Assembly: GCF_000613345.1 (NCBI RefSeq)
Contig: NZ_BAIS01000026.1
Span: 1-34,188, forward strand
DNA from: Prevotella disiens JCM 6334 = ATCC 29426
Lineage (GTDB): Bacteria > Bacteroidota > Bacteroidia > Bacteroidales > Bacteroidaceae
Direction of reading: 5' to 3'
DNA: 34,188 nt
The notes beneath the pieces are model-generated. The model worked only from the letters and a program-made list of their open reading frames with translations, did no database searches and had not been told where the DNA came from. Shown one piece after another: positions 7,701 to 15,681 of this stretch (positions are counted from its first letter, which is position 1; each line of letters begins with the position of its first letter). A program made the translations under genes and the position numbers.

Positions 7701-9803
7701 ATGAATATTGGCATCTGTTTTCACCACATATTGCTTGTCCATAACACCCAAAGCCTTGAGATTGGCGTAGTCTAAATTTCCTTTTAAATGGGTGTCAAGC
7801 TGTTTCCCAATCATATTTACCACCACATCAAAGTCGCCTGCAATGAGTTTTTTCGTTCCGTGGCGTTCCTCGCTCGTCAAAGAGAAATGGCGAACAGGAC
7901 CTTTTATAAAATGGTAGTCCTTCAAATTCGATTTCACATTTACATCAGCCCATGTTGAAACCACCCATGGGTCTTTCATCACGCCAAGGCGTTTCAAGTC
8001 GATGCGGCGCAGCCACCCTCGCAGACGACCGTCAATGGCTTTGTCGGAGAGTTTCCCACGATAAGTGAAATTACCCCCAATCATTTTGTTTGTACTGACG
8101 ATATGCGCATTGGCGATGCCGCTGTTGAGCGAAATGTCGCCTCCAAAACCATCTAAAACATATTTTCCAAAAGCAAATTTCCCAATATTGAGTTTCAAAC
8201 GTAGTGCCGATTTTGGATTGAGGAAGTCGGTTCCGTGTCCACTCATCACGATAGTTCCCGTGAAAGGCTTGATGTCTTCGTTAGGAACAAAGTGGTTGAT
8301 GTGGAAGTTATTGGCACGAGCTGTTAATGCGTAAACGTCATTAGCAGCGTTGTAACTTCCTTTGGCGTAGATGTTTCCGCCACTTTCTTTTAAGAATACA
8401 TTCCCAAAATATTGTTTTCCTCGTGCATTTACTTTCGCATCGAACGCCATGTTGCGTGGCAAGTTGAAGGTCTTTGCGGTCTTTGCTGGCAACATTTTTT
8501 TGATGAAACCTAAGTCTTGCGCTTTGCCTCGCACGGCAAGATTGGCACGGAGCAGCGCTGTTTCTTGGAAATTGGCAATGGTTCCATTTGTCGTTATGTC
8601 GAAATGGGTAGGCATTGCCGTGTGTAACTTTGTGAAAGTCAATGCCTTCATGTTTCCTTTCACCTTTCCATTGAGCATAATTGGCTGCGACGGAAGGGCA
8701 TTCATGACACGTTTTGGAACACTGGTAAGGAACGCATGGAGGTCGTTTTTATGCGTAAATCCGTCCAAATTTATTTTGAATTTCCCAGGATTTTTGTCGG
8801 CAAAAGCGTTCAAATCCATGATGAAATTGCCTCGAAGTTCGGTGTTAGGCATGCGCAAATAAAGCGGCGTGAGGTAGAAACGATTAGCGTCCAACCTGAA
8901 ATTCGTCCGTAAATCGTTCACAATTAGTCCACTTTTTTCCTTGAAATTGGCGGTTCTGATGTTGGCAGCAATCCCTGTTGAGTCGTAAGCAAACGAATCT
9001 ACACCGAGGTTCAAGTCTGTCATACTGATATGCGCAGCGTCAAATCCCTGCTTTGCTCGTTTCTGGTATATCATATCGTAGGTGAGCATACCGCTTTGCC
9101 AGTTAAGACTTTGCACCCGATATGATTTTTTAAGTAAGTCGATATTTGTTTTTGTGAGAGCTGCTCTTCCAAATTTTGCGCCCACCACCATGGTGTCGCC
9201 AGGCATGTGTAGTTTCAACGCCGTATTATAAAGGTTGAGTTTTTCAACATTAATCTTCCACAAAGTTTCCTTTTTCGTTGTGTCCTTCGGCATGGTGTCG
9301 TTGAGGGCAATATCCAAAAAGCCATCAGCCATTTCCGCACTATTGAGTATCGCTGCCGAATTGTTCAAGTCGATGCCGTGTGCCGTGAGTTGAAGCCGTT
9401 GTAAATCGCCCCGAATTTGCAAGTCGCCAATATAGTCCATTGTATTGGCTTTCAGATTTTTAAAGGTTAATTTATCGATTTCAACTTGGTTTGAAAACAA
9501 CGGAATGAGTTGCACATCGACCAACAATTCCTTCACGTCTGCCACTGTGTCCCTTCGTTGCGGAATGGAATCGTTGGGGCGCAACATCTTGAAGCCCTCG
9601 AGTTTCAAGTCGAGCGGAAAACTCAAACTTACATGTTCGAGCGATATTTCAAGTCCTGTTTTTTCAGAAGCATAGTTGGCAACCTGCTTTACCGCCCAGT
9701 TTTGCACCGGTGGCAAATAAAGCAATACCAACAAAATTATAAATAGCAAAATGGGTGCTAACACTATGGCTATCAACCATTTCATAGATTTTCGCATTTG
9801 CAT
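4701..9803 (-). CDS. tamB: TamB: translocation/assembly module inner-membrane protein
   Basis: The protein has about 1700 residues: one N-terminal membrane span (LIAIVLAPILLFIILLVLLY), a very long periplasmic beta-rich region of repeated short strands, and the conserved C-terminal TamB (DUF490) domain, recognisable near GRYTIGEGKMKYSLP and RIIIGGRVSTGS. It is thought to span the periplasm as a groove and to partner TamL, whose gene follows with an 8-nt overlap. The frame is open to 9872, but the promoter (TTG 9870-9872, TATCTTTG 9843-9850) lies inside that extension. The true start must therefore be Met at 9803 or 9797. I chose 9803. Confidence 0.93.
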   Translation of the reverse strand: MQMRKSMKWLIAIVLAPILLFIILLVLLYLPPVQNWAVKQVANYASEKTGLEISLEHVSLSFPLDLKLEGFKMLRPNDSIPQRRDTVADVKELLVDVQLIPLFSNQVEIDKLTFKNLKANTMDYIGDLQIRGDLQRLQLTAHGIDLNNSAAILNSAEMADGFLDIALNDTMPKDTTKKETLWKINVEKLNLYNTALKLHMPGDTMVVGAKFGRAALTKTNIDLLKKSYRVQSLNWQSGMLTYDMIYQKRAKQGFDAAHISMTDLNLGVDSFAYDSTGIAANIRTANFKEKSGLIVNDLRTNFRLDANRFYLTPLYLRMPNTELRGNFIMDLNAFADKNPGKFKINLDGFTHKNDLHAFLTSVPKRVMNALPSQPIMLNGKVKGNMKALTFTKLHTAMPTHFDITTNGTIANFQETALLRANLAVRGKAQDLGFIKKMLPAKTAKTFNLPRNMAFDAKVNARGKQYFGNVFLKESGGNIYAKGSYNAANDVYALTARANNFHINHFVPNEDIKPFTGTIVMSGHGTDFLNPKSALRLKLNIGKFAFGKYVLDGFGGDISLNSGIANAHIVSTNKMIGGNFTYRGKLSDKAIDGRLRGWLRRIDLKRLGVMKDPWVVSTWADVNVKSNLKDYHFIKGPVRHFSLTSEERHGTKKLIAGDFDVVVNMIGKQLDTHLKGNLDYANLKALGVMDKQYVVKTDANIHFHSNMKDTYKVEGYLGKLRINEHRGKDIIALFAGDLNINADMKGKYLAGSTNGNVQCADLYQLGIVDKPFVSNFSTNIEFETDGADNLKMRGILGNLQVQTANEHYAPGDVTLDVLSRKDTTRAAINSGDFVLNTEWQGSYQHVLKQGQRISTDLGKQIENKRIDQSLLQAQLPIGHLKLKSGESNLFSKILEQQGYSFKSADIDLTSSPSRGLNGNIFVDSLAYNDVQVDSMLIDLTTNATGLNYAMQILNNGQNKYPYKGFLQGNFFERGVNTSLIINDMNDKTALALAAEAAMKGDGINLSLTSAKAVLGYKNFTVNQSNYLYIGRDKRLSADMKLNASDGAGLHLYTEDEDSTALQDFTVSVHKFELKELMAVLPFAPKLSGELNGDYHVVQTTQNLSISSDMRINNMVYEMNKMGNLGAEFVYMPKGDDSHYIDAIISKDGNEVGTLKGTYSNVGKGSLDAEFNMNKFPLNYINGFIPDRIVGLRGTGEGTLDIQGPLNQLDINGEMYLDSSYVFSEPYGFEMRFANDPVMIKNSRIEFENFEVFANNNQPLNVQGYLDFANFDRIATDLQLRTRNFLIINSKENLRSELYGKAFIDFDGRIKGLLSALHLDGKLNVLGTTDVTYMMRDAQLTTDTELEDLVTFTNLNDTTTTVVKRPDIQGFSMNLAIDVEDQTHATCILNPERTNYVDLIGGGTFKMAYDPTNGARMRGRYTIGEGKMKYSLPIIPLRTFEIQPGSYVEFTGNPSEPTLNIKATEHVKSTVSDGTGSGRLVDFETGVSLTKKFPNPGVEFIIDAPEDQEMQNLLKTKSLEERSKLAVTMLASGIYFDGENGATANAAMNSALMGFLQNQVNSITGRALNSMGVNLTANMESAADATGSLHTDYTFKFSKRLWDNRLRIIIGGRVSTGSQMSEQNGAFFDNFSLEYRLNKKETQYLKLYYEREAYDWLEGNQSEFGFGFMWRRKLQHFKDIFRFKKDKEVPQKRDSLINFVNE

Positions 9804-9842
9804 GAGCCATTCCCCTTCATTCGGGCGGTTTAGTTCTTTTTG

Positions 9843-9872
9843 CAAAGATAACAAAAAAAAAGCCTCAACCAA
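9843..9872 (-). promoter_or_regulatory. Promoter of tamB-tamL
   Basis: On the minus strand, TTG (9870-9872) and TATCTTTG (9843-9850) are separated by 19 bp. The box lies 40-47 bp upstream of the chosen start. The spacer carries the T-run of the terminator of the preceding restriction-modification operon, so terminator and promoter share DNA. Confidence 0.85.
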
Positions 9873-9890
9873 GTGTTGTGGGCTTTTTTT
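9853..9890 (-). terminator. Intrinsic terminator after the restriction-modification operon
   Basis: Read on the minus strand, GCC-CAACAC/GTTGAGGC-like arms (CAAC/GTTG and GCC/GGC with single mismatches) close a small loop and run into nine T. The flanking A and T runs make it nearly symmetric, so it could act on both strands. Confidence 0.75.
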
Positions 9891-9988
9891 GTTGTGGGGG
9901 AGTGGGAAGTGTTAGAAATTAGTACTTATTATTTTGCAAATTATTTCAGCAGCAACAAAGTAATGTCAATACAAGACCAACCATGGAG

Positions 9989-11389
9989 TTAGTTCCAATA
10001 ATCTAATAAGTTGCGAATGGCTCGGTTAAATAGTTTGGGGGCTTTTATGCCCAAAACTAATTTGCCTTCTTCATTGAGCAAAAATCCTACCTGAACATCA
10101 AATATTTGGGTATTTTTGCTGCCATACAGTACAACGGTTCTTACGATTTGATATTGCGGATAGTATTTCTTTAGATACAATTCATCGAATGTGTCGTAAT
10201 TGTTCAATTCTTCGATTCCTGTGTCTTTATTTTCATATTTCTTTCCTTCAATTGTGATAGACTCTTTTTCCTCAATGTCTAAAAGTACTAAATCGGGGAT
10301 AAAGATGATTTGACTCTTATCTCCAGCTTTATACGCCTCTCTGTCAGCATATTTTGCTAAAGGAATATGTTCGCCTTGTGAGGTTTGGAAATAACCTTTT
10401 TCGCAACCAGCATGGTTTTCAAACACAGCGTAACTTTCTGTGAAATTCTCGACAACAAGGTGTATAAAGATAGTCCCTAACTTTTCGCCTTTTGTTTCGT
10501 AATGCCAATAATCAGTGGGTAGTTCAGCCTTGGGAGCATTTAACCCTTCAAGGCTTATTCCTAATTTATTGGCGATAAGAATAAATTTATTTTTGGCTTT
10601 AATGTGATTTTGTTCGAGTCCGTGTTGGGTTATTTCTATTTCCTTTTCCCAACCTAATTTGCGCAATACAGCCGCAATGATGCTTAATGCGCCGATATTG
10701 GGGTCGTGCGATAAGCTCCCACTTTTAAACAAGCGTCCTGAAATTTGAATTTTATCGTCAGATTTTTGCAACAATATTGGAATGTTACCTGCTGGTGGGC
10801 ATTGCATATTGTTTTTGCATTGTATAAGTTCTTCAATAGATGTAAACGGTTTGAAAATATGGGTATCAATCTTCTTTCCTAATATTTCTACGCCCAAGGT
10901 TAATAGCAAGCGTGTACCAAAAATATTGGTTTCGGTAGGCTTTTCTTTTTGTTCAATCTGGAGCGCATAGAGCATTATTTTCTTTGCAGTAGGGTAGTAG
11001 TTTTCAATGAAAACAAATTTAGAACAACGTTGATATACCCCTATATTACGGCTTTCACTGTCGTCTGTTTTTGTTTCTTCGATAGCGTAAAGTGGGGCAT
11101 CTGCCACATTTGGCATTGCATCTTGGTAGTAAATCAAGAAGTCGGTAAAACTGGAAGAACCTGACACGGTTTTTATGTAGACATGATTAACCCTTGCACA
11201 AGTAAACCCGATGACCTCATAGGTAAAAGCAAAATGTTTATCTTCATTAAGAATAGGAATAATGCGGAGTGTATCACCGAAAAATCCGCACCCTTGGTCT
11301 TTTGCAAAATATTCAAAAATCATTTGCAAGACCTTTTTCTTTGGTCTTTCTTCGGTTAAAACCCATAGATTTTTCGTTGTATTACTCAT
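9989..11389 (-). CDS. Putative type II restriction endonuclease (PD-(D/E)XK)
   Basis: I do not recognise the exact family. The 466-residue protein is read as the nuclease of a restriction-modification operon because it follows two adenine methyltransferases with a 4-nt overlap (ATGA). It also contains a plausible PD-(D/E)XK hairpin near its C-terminal quarter: strand IIFIPDLVLLDIEE, a short turn, then ITIEGKKY, giving PD, 15 residues, EGK. No membrane segment or signal peptide is present. Two separate methyltransferases commonly accompany enzymes with asymmetric (type IIS) sites, though DpnII-like systems also have two. The DNA is visibly more AT-rich than its neighbours, in line with horizontal transfer. 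The recognition site cannot be inferred. Confidence 0.7.
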   Translation of the reverse strand: MSNTTKNLWVLTEERPKKKVLQMIFEYFAKDQGCGFFGDTLRIIPILNEDKHFAFTYEVIGFTCARVNHVYIKTVSGSSSFTDFLIYYQDAMPNVADAPLYAIEETKTDDSESRNIGVYQRCSKFVFIENYYPTAKKIMLYALQIEQKEKPTETNIFGTRLLLTLGVEILGKKIDTHIFKPFTSIEELIQCKNNMQCPPAGNIPILLQKSDDKIQISGRLFKSGSLSHDPNIGALSIIAAVLRKLGWEKEIEITQHGLEQNHIKAKNKFILIANKLGISLEGLNAPKAELPTDYWHYETKGEKLGTIFIHLVVENFTESYAVFENHAGCEKGYFQTSQGEHIPLAKYADREAYKAGDKSQIIFIPDLVLLDIEEKESITIEGKKYENKDTGIEELNNYDTFDELYLKKYYPQYQIVRTVVLYGSKNTQIFDVQVGFLLNEEGKLVLGIKAPKLFNRAIRNLLDYWN

Positions 11390-12447
11390 TTTTTTAAGAT
11401 GTATAATTGTTCAAATATATGTTTTTTACTTTTAGCTAACCCGTTATTATTGCTTTTGAATCGTAGATGTTCAAAACTTTCTAAAGTTACTTTTCCATAC
11501 TTTTCTAAAGTACGAATAATATCCTCTTGTGCCATTATTCCTTCGGAATTATAGCTTAGCAATAAGTATTTATATTTTGCGTGAGCAGCAATATTATCTA
11601 ATCCCTCTAAAGCTGTTTTAGCATTGCAGAATGATGACTTTTGGTTGCCGTATTCTCGCATACCAGTTATGCCCTTGATAGTTGGGGAGTCGTATTTTGC
11701 GATTGTTTCCAATAAATGATAGTTAGGAAGGTATTGTCGTTCGTTGTAAGGTGGGTCTAAATATAGAATATCGGTTTCAATGTGTTCAACAAGGTTTAAA
11801 CTATTTGTGTTGTAGACAAAATTTTGTTTTCCATTGTTGATAGTTTTAATTGTTCTTAGCACCAGCGGTTTGACCGCACGTGGGTCCCATTTCTTTTGGA
11901 ATGCAGCATACACTCCCGATATATTAGCATAAAAAGAAACAGTTTCTATTAAACAGGAAATCAAAATATAATATTCGCTTTCTGTTATCAATTTTTCTTC
12001 TTTCCACACCTCTATTTGCAGGCGTATAGCGTCTATTTTCTTTCCGTTTTCCGAACTGAAATACATTCTTGGACGTTCAAGATGAGTTGTTCCGTCAGGA
12101 GTGTAATTTTTATAAATGAATCCCTCAACCGAAGGAATTGAATTTAAATAGGTTACAACTTTTTCTAAAGGCAAAGCAAAAAGCGATGAGCAGTTTATTT
12201 CGGGTAAAGTTGGAAGGAGTTGTTCAAACTGTGGCTCTTCATTGTTTTCGATATAAGCCTTTTGTAAACAGTAGGATAGATAAAGCATATCGCAGCTAAA
12301 AACCGTATAACCTTTTTCTTTAAAGAAACGTGCAACATTGGTTGTCCCTGAAAAGAAATCAAAGAAGCGTTCACCTTTGATTTCTCTGTCTTTTAAAATT
12401 TGAAATATCTTATCTAAGAGGTTTTCTTTATTCCCAATATATCTCAT
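11386..12447 (-). CDS. DNA adenine N6-methyltransferase, D12 class (M1)
   Basis: This 353-residue protein transfers a methyl group from S-adenosylmethionine to adenine in DNA. It has the D12-class start MRYIGNKENLL, the SAM-binding motif DFFSGTTNVARFF near residues 29-41, and the catalytic motif LYLDPPYNERQY in the second half. It overlaps the upstream methyltransferase gene by 4 nt and the downstream endonuclease gene by 4 nt, so the three are almost certainly one translationally coupled operon. It presumably protects one strand of the site cut by the neighbouring nuclease. It is not similar enough to its partner to look like a recent duplicate. Confidence 0.92.
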   Translation of the reverse strand: MRYIGNKENLLDKIFQILKDREIKGERFFDFFSGTTNVARFFKEKGYTVFSCDMLYLSYCLQKAYIENNEEPQFEQLLPTLPEINCSSLFALPLEKVVTYLNSIPSVEGFIYKNYTPDGTTHLERPRMYFSSENGKKIDAIRLQIEVWKEEKLITESEYYILISCLIETVSFYANISGVYAAFQKKWDPRAVKPLVLRTIKTINNGKQNFVYNTNSLNLVEHIETDILYLDPPYNERQYLPNYHLLETIAKYDSPTIKGITGMREYGNQKSSFCNAKTALEGLDNIAAHAKYKYLLLSYNSEGIMAQEDIIRTLEKYGKVTLESFEHLRFKSNNNGLAKSKKHIFEQLYILKK

Positions 12448-13340
12448 TTTTCTTCAGGTTGATAATTTGTTACAAGCACTTCAATGGTTTTTCCCTTATC
12501 GCAATTTGCAGTTTGATAGTTTGAGTTTTTATAACTTTTGTCGAGTTTATGGGTGAAGAAATGATGTTGGTCTATCCATGTTTTTAATATTTTATTTTCC
12601 TTGCCCTTATGCTCTGTTACGTTTGAAAGTGCGAATTTTATATGACGTTGGTCTAATTCGGCTAAGATATTTAATAATGCTTTTTCCTCGTTTTCGTTCC
12701 AGCCAGTGAACCCTCGTTTGCCGTCATTGTAAGTTCCCGTCGTGATAAGGTAAGGTGGGTCGGCATAAACAAAGTCGTTTGCTTTTAAATGGTTGAAATC
12801 GAACAATTTAAAGTCTTTATTGCTAAATACAACATTCCTATTTTGTATGGCTAAAACAAAATCAAGAAGTTTTGTTTTCATATTTGCATTGTAACAACTT
12901 CTTTCTTTACCAAAAGGATTATTAAATTCATGTGCGTTGTTAAATCTTATTTGGTGGTTGAAAGAAAAGGCTGTCAGTACAAATAAATCTAATGGTAATC
13001 GTTCTTCATTATAAATTTTTCGCAAAGCCAAATAACCTTCATTGTTGGTTAGCGATAATCCAAAATTGGTAATTCGATGTTCAATGTGTGCAAGTATTTT
13101 TTCGCTCGATAGATGTAATAATTCGTTATATAAATCAATCAAATACGTTAAATTATCATTGAATATAACGCTCTCTGCCTTAATATTTATTCCAACATTG
13201 CACCCACCGCAAAAAAGGTCAATAAAGGTAGAAATATTGTTTGGAAATAAGGGCAAAATTTGTGGCAATAATTTTCCTTTCCCTCCAATATAATTTAGGG
13301 GTGAACCAATATATTTTTGTTTCTTTGCCATTTTTGCCAT
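12444..13340 (-). CDS. DNA adenine N6-methyltransferase, D12 class (M2)
   Basis: This 298-residue protein carries PLNYIGGKGKLLPQI near its start, FIDLFCGGCNVGINI (SAM-binding motif I) and FVYADPPYLITTGTYND (catalytic DPPY). It is a Dam/DpnM-like adenine methyltransferase and the first gene of the restriction-modification operon. Two in-frame Met codons (13340, 13331) are possible starts. Its start lies only 8 nt after the stop of the lplA-lipA fusion, and no promoter is visible between them. It may therefore be read from the lipoate gene promoter, or from weak sites inside that gene. Confidence 0.92.
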   Translation of the reverse strand: MAKMAKKQKYIGSPLNYIGGKGKLLPQILPLFPNNISTFIDLFCGGCNVGINIKAESVIFNDNLTYLIDLYNELLHLSSEKILAHIEHRITNFGLSLTNNEGYLALRKIYNEERLPLDLFVLTAFSFNHQIRFNNAHEFNNPFGKERSCYNANMKTKLLDFVLAIQNRNVVFSNKDFKLFDFNHLKANDFVYADPPYLITTGTYNDGKRGFTGWNENEEKALLNILAELDQRHIKFALSNVTEHKGKENKILKTWIDQHHFFTHKLDKSYKNSNYQTANCDKGKTIEVLVTNYQPEEK

Positions 13341-13348
13341 TTTTCACA

Positions 13349-15169
13349 TTAGCTTTCCGCTGCATGGTAAGAGCTGCGCACCAACGGACCACTCACCACA
13401 TGTTTAAAGCCTTTTTCCAACGCAATGCGCTTGTATTCGGCAAACTGCTCTGGCGTAATGTAAGCCGCTACGGGCAAATGCTTTGAGGTAGGTTGCAGAT
13501 ATTGTCCTAAGGTAAGGCGTTTGCAACCCGCAGCCAATATATCGTCCATGGTTTCAAGGATTTCTTCGTGGGTTTCGCCCAGTCCTAACATGAATCCAGT
13601 CTTGGCTTCCACACCGCAACGGACTATCTCTGCCAACACTTCAAGACTTCTATCGTATTGAGCCACAGAGCGTACCGAAGGTGTAAGGCGGCGAACAGTC
13701 TCCATATTGTGTCCACAAACATGGGGCTTGGTTGCCAAAACTTTCTGAATAAGTTCCGCCTTGCCCATGAAATCAGGAATTAAAAGTTCGATTTTTATAT
13801 CGGGATTTTCCTTCTGAACGGCTTCAACCGTCTTCACCCAATGGTCGGCTCCATAGTCGGGAAGGTCGTCGCGGTCTACGGAAGTGAGTACTGCATAGCG
13901 CAAATTCAATGCTTTTATTGATGCTGCAACGTTCTGTGGTTCAGCTTCGTTCAATGGTTTTGGACGACCGCTCAAGGTGTTACAGAAACGACACTTGCGT
14001 GTACAAATCTCGCCACCTATCATCAAGGTTGCCGTGCGTGCTGCCCAACATTCGTTGCGGTTAGGGCATAGTCCGCTCGTACAAATGGTATTCAGATGGT
14101 GTCGTGCCAAAATGCCTGCCGTTTCGCCCTGACTCTTCTTCGATTTGAGGTCTATTTTTAACCATTCGGGCTTCATCAGATGGGGTTCACGACCGAAAAG
14201 AAGGCGGAGGAACTGTGCTACGGTGAAATTGCGAATTATATTACCCAACTCAACTCCTTGCAAACGCTCGCCAACTGCCTCACGAGTGAACTCAGAACCA
14301 CGTACCAAATCGAGAAACTCTCTGTCTAAATCGCCCGAAAGAAAGTAGTCGCCTATGAGGTTAATATTCTGTATCACATTGTTTTTCAATTCAATATGAG
14401 CCTGAAACGTACCTACATCGGCAAAGCGTTTTTGGCGCACTTCGGTGTATTTCGGATTTTTTCCGTAAACAAAATCGTCTGAACCCAACTCGATTTCTAT
14501 CTTTTCTATTTCACGCATATCGTCGGCTGTCAATTCCAAAACTTCGTCGCCACACATGTATTTGCGAACGTAAGCCATGAAAGGCTCAATATCTAAGTCG
14601 GTGAAGTTTCCCACATTCGTAACTCGCTGGCTCACTGAGGCAACGCCTTTACTTTGCAATTTTTCTTTCCCAGGGGTCAATGCGTTCGAAAGGTGTTCCA
14701 GTTGGGTGCTGAAAAGCAACGAATTGTGCAACACACTGCGCCCTTTTAATTTATAAAATGCACTGCCTGCCACCTTTTTTCCTTCGACCAAAATGTCGTT
14801 TCTGCCCGAAAGCGAGGCGTCTATGTCAAGACTTCTCAATACGTTGGCAATGCCTTGCATGTATTCAACGAACGCTGTATTGACGTTTTCGGCAAACGAA
14901 ATATACGAAAACTGCATGCAACCTAAGTCGGAATAGATGCAACCGCCACCACTTTTGCGGCGATAGATATGCACTCCGTTTTGCTTACAATATTCAATAT
15001 TTACTTCGTTCTCTATCAATTGGTTACGTCCGAGCATCACGGTTGGTTCAACACGCCACACCATGAAGTAGTCGTCATCTTTGTAAGTGCGAGCAACATA
15101 CTCTTCAACAGCAAAAAAGAAAGGCAGTTGGAAGGCTTTTTCTCGCTCGGGAATAATAATATATTTCAT
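13349..15169 (-). CDS. lplA-lipA: Fused lipoate-protein ligase and lipoyl synthase
   Basis: One 606-residue frame holds two enzymes for making lipoylated 2-oxoacid dehydrogenase and glycine-cleavage proteins. Residues 1 to about 325 are a lipoate-protein ligase: RRKSGGG at 71-77, SGRNDI near 121-126 and EGKKVAGSAFY with the active-site Lys region near 131, plus the C-terminal accessory domain. From about 330 a complete lipoyl synthase follows: Cys363, Cys368 and Cys374 (auxiliary cluster), CTRKCRFC with Cys389, Cys393 and Cys396 (radical-SAM cluster), and the terminal RSSYHA. No stop or internal start signal marks the join. A single protein would both attach octanoate or lipoate and insert sulphur. 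The join could also be processed or translated in two parts, but nothing in the sequence shows this. Confidence 0.92.
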   Translation of the reverse strand: MKYIIIPEREKAFQLPFFFAVEEYVARTYKDDDYFMVWRVEPTVMLGRNQLIENEVNIEYCKQNGVHIYRRKSGGGCIYSDLGCMQFSYISFAENVNTAFVEYMQGIANVLRSLDIDASLSGRNDILVEGKKVAGSAFYKLKGRSVLHNSLLFSTQLEHLSNALTPGKEKLQSKGVASVSQRVTNVGNFTDLDIEPFMAYVRKYMCGDEVLELTADDMREIEKIEIELGSDDFVYGKNPKYTEVRQKRFADVGTFQAHIELKNNVIQNINLIGDYFLSGDLDREFLDLVRGSEFTREAVGERLQGVELGNIIRNFTVAQFLRLLFGREPHLMKPEWLKIDLKSKKSQGETAGILARHHLNTICTSGLCPNRNECWAARTATLMIGGEICTRKCRFCNTLSGRPKPLNEAEPQNVAASIKALNLRYAVLTSVDRDDLPDYGADHWVKTVEAVQKENPDIKIELLIPDFMGKAELIQKVLATKPHVCGHNMETVRRLTPSVRSVAQYDRSLEVLAEIVRCGVEAKTGFMLGLGETHEEILETMDDILAAGCKRLTLGQYLQPTSKHLPVAAYITPEQFAEYKRIALEKGFKHVVSGPLVRSSYHAAES

Positions 15170-15248
15170 TGTTTTAGACTTAATTTTTCAGCAAGGCGAC
15201 AGTTTCCTCCCACCTTTATAATATATAGTACCGACAAAATCGGGCTTG

Positions 15249-15256
15249 CAAATATA
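15249..15256 (-). promoter_or_regulatory. Probable -7 box for the lplA-lipA fusion gene
   Basis: TATATTTG on the minus strand lies about 80 bp upstream of the start codon. I see no TTG at the usual distance, so the site rests on the -7 box alone. Confidence 0.5.
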
Positions 15257-15380
15257 CAAAAATATTTGCGTTTGAGCGTGGAAGAAGCACAAATAATTTG
15301 CTATTGGACATAGATAGGGTAAAATTGTATGCCCAACGCTCCTGCAATTTCTTGTGCAAAGAAAATTTATTTTCCCTTTG

Positions 15381-15507
15381 TTGGGGCGTGATTTATCACG
15401 TTCCTAACAATCTGCGTATGGTTTGCTTATTAGGAACGGAATAAATTCCGCCCCTACGTATCTGCGTATGGTTTATTTATTAGGAACGTGATAAATCACG
15501 CCCCTAC
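15381..15507. repeat. REP-like palindrome cluster R2-1 (three arms)
   Basis: There is one forward arm (15381-15407, GGGGCGTGATTTATCACG core) and two reverse arms (15430-15457 and 15480-15507). The middle arm has GGAATAAATTCC where the others have GTGATAAATCAC: the dyad is changed on both sides and stays paired. The segments between arms share TCTGCGTATGGTTT. Confidence 0.9.
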
Positions 15508-15511
15508 GCAT

Positions 15512-15610
15512 TGCCAAACGAGTGCAGCTATATCTTCTACAAAGAGATTGCAAACGAGTGCAAAGAAAATTTATTTTCAGTTTGCCGAGTGCAGCTATAT
15601 CTTCTACAAA
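15512..15610. repeat. Direct repeat related to element R3 (core part)
   Basis: GAGTGCAGCTATATCTTC occurs at about 15521 and 15590, separated by a copy of GTGCAAAGAAAATTTATTTT. On the opposite strand this matches the inner part of the R3 element at 30280-30350 (GATATAGCTGCACTCG followed by a TTTCTTTG segment). It ends about 40 bp upstream of the pabB -7 box. Confidence 0.75.
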
Positions 15611-15647
15611 GTTATTAAAAAAATTTCATACACTCGTACAATTTTCG

Positions 15648-15655
15648 TACTTTTG
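15648..15655 (+). promoter_or_regulatory. Probable -7 box for pabB
   Basis: TACTTTTG matches TAnnTTTG and lies 26 bp upstream of the ATG at 15682. There is no clear TTG at 19-21 bp. An in-frame TTG codon at 15670 is a much poorer start than the ATG. Confidence 0.6.
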
Positions 15656-15681
15656 CATGACAACTGCAATTGAAACAAAAC

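Noticed and set aside
9804..9872. Upstream extension of tamB to 9872
   Set aside because: It covers the tamB promoter, so it would not be transcribed.
15381..15507. R2 arms as ordinary intrinsic terminators
   Set aside because: They lack consistent T-runs, lie in leaders as well as 3' regions, and recur with near-identical sequence. They fit a repeat family better, although some may also terminate.
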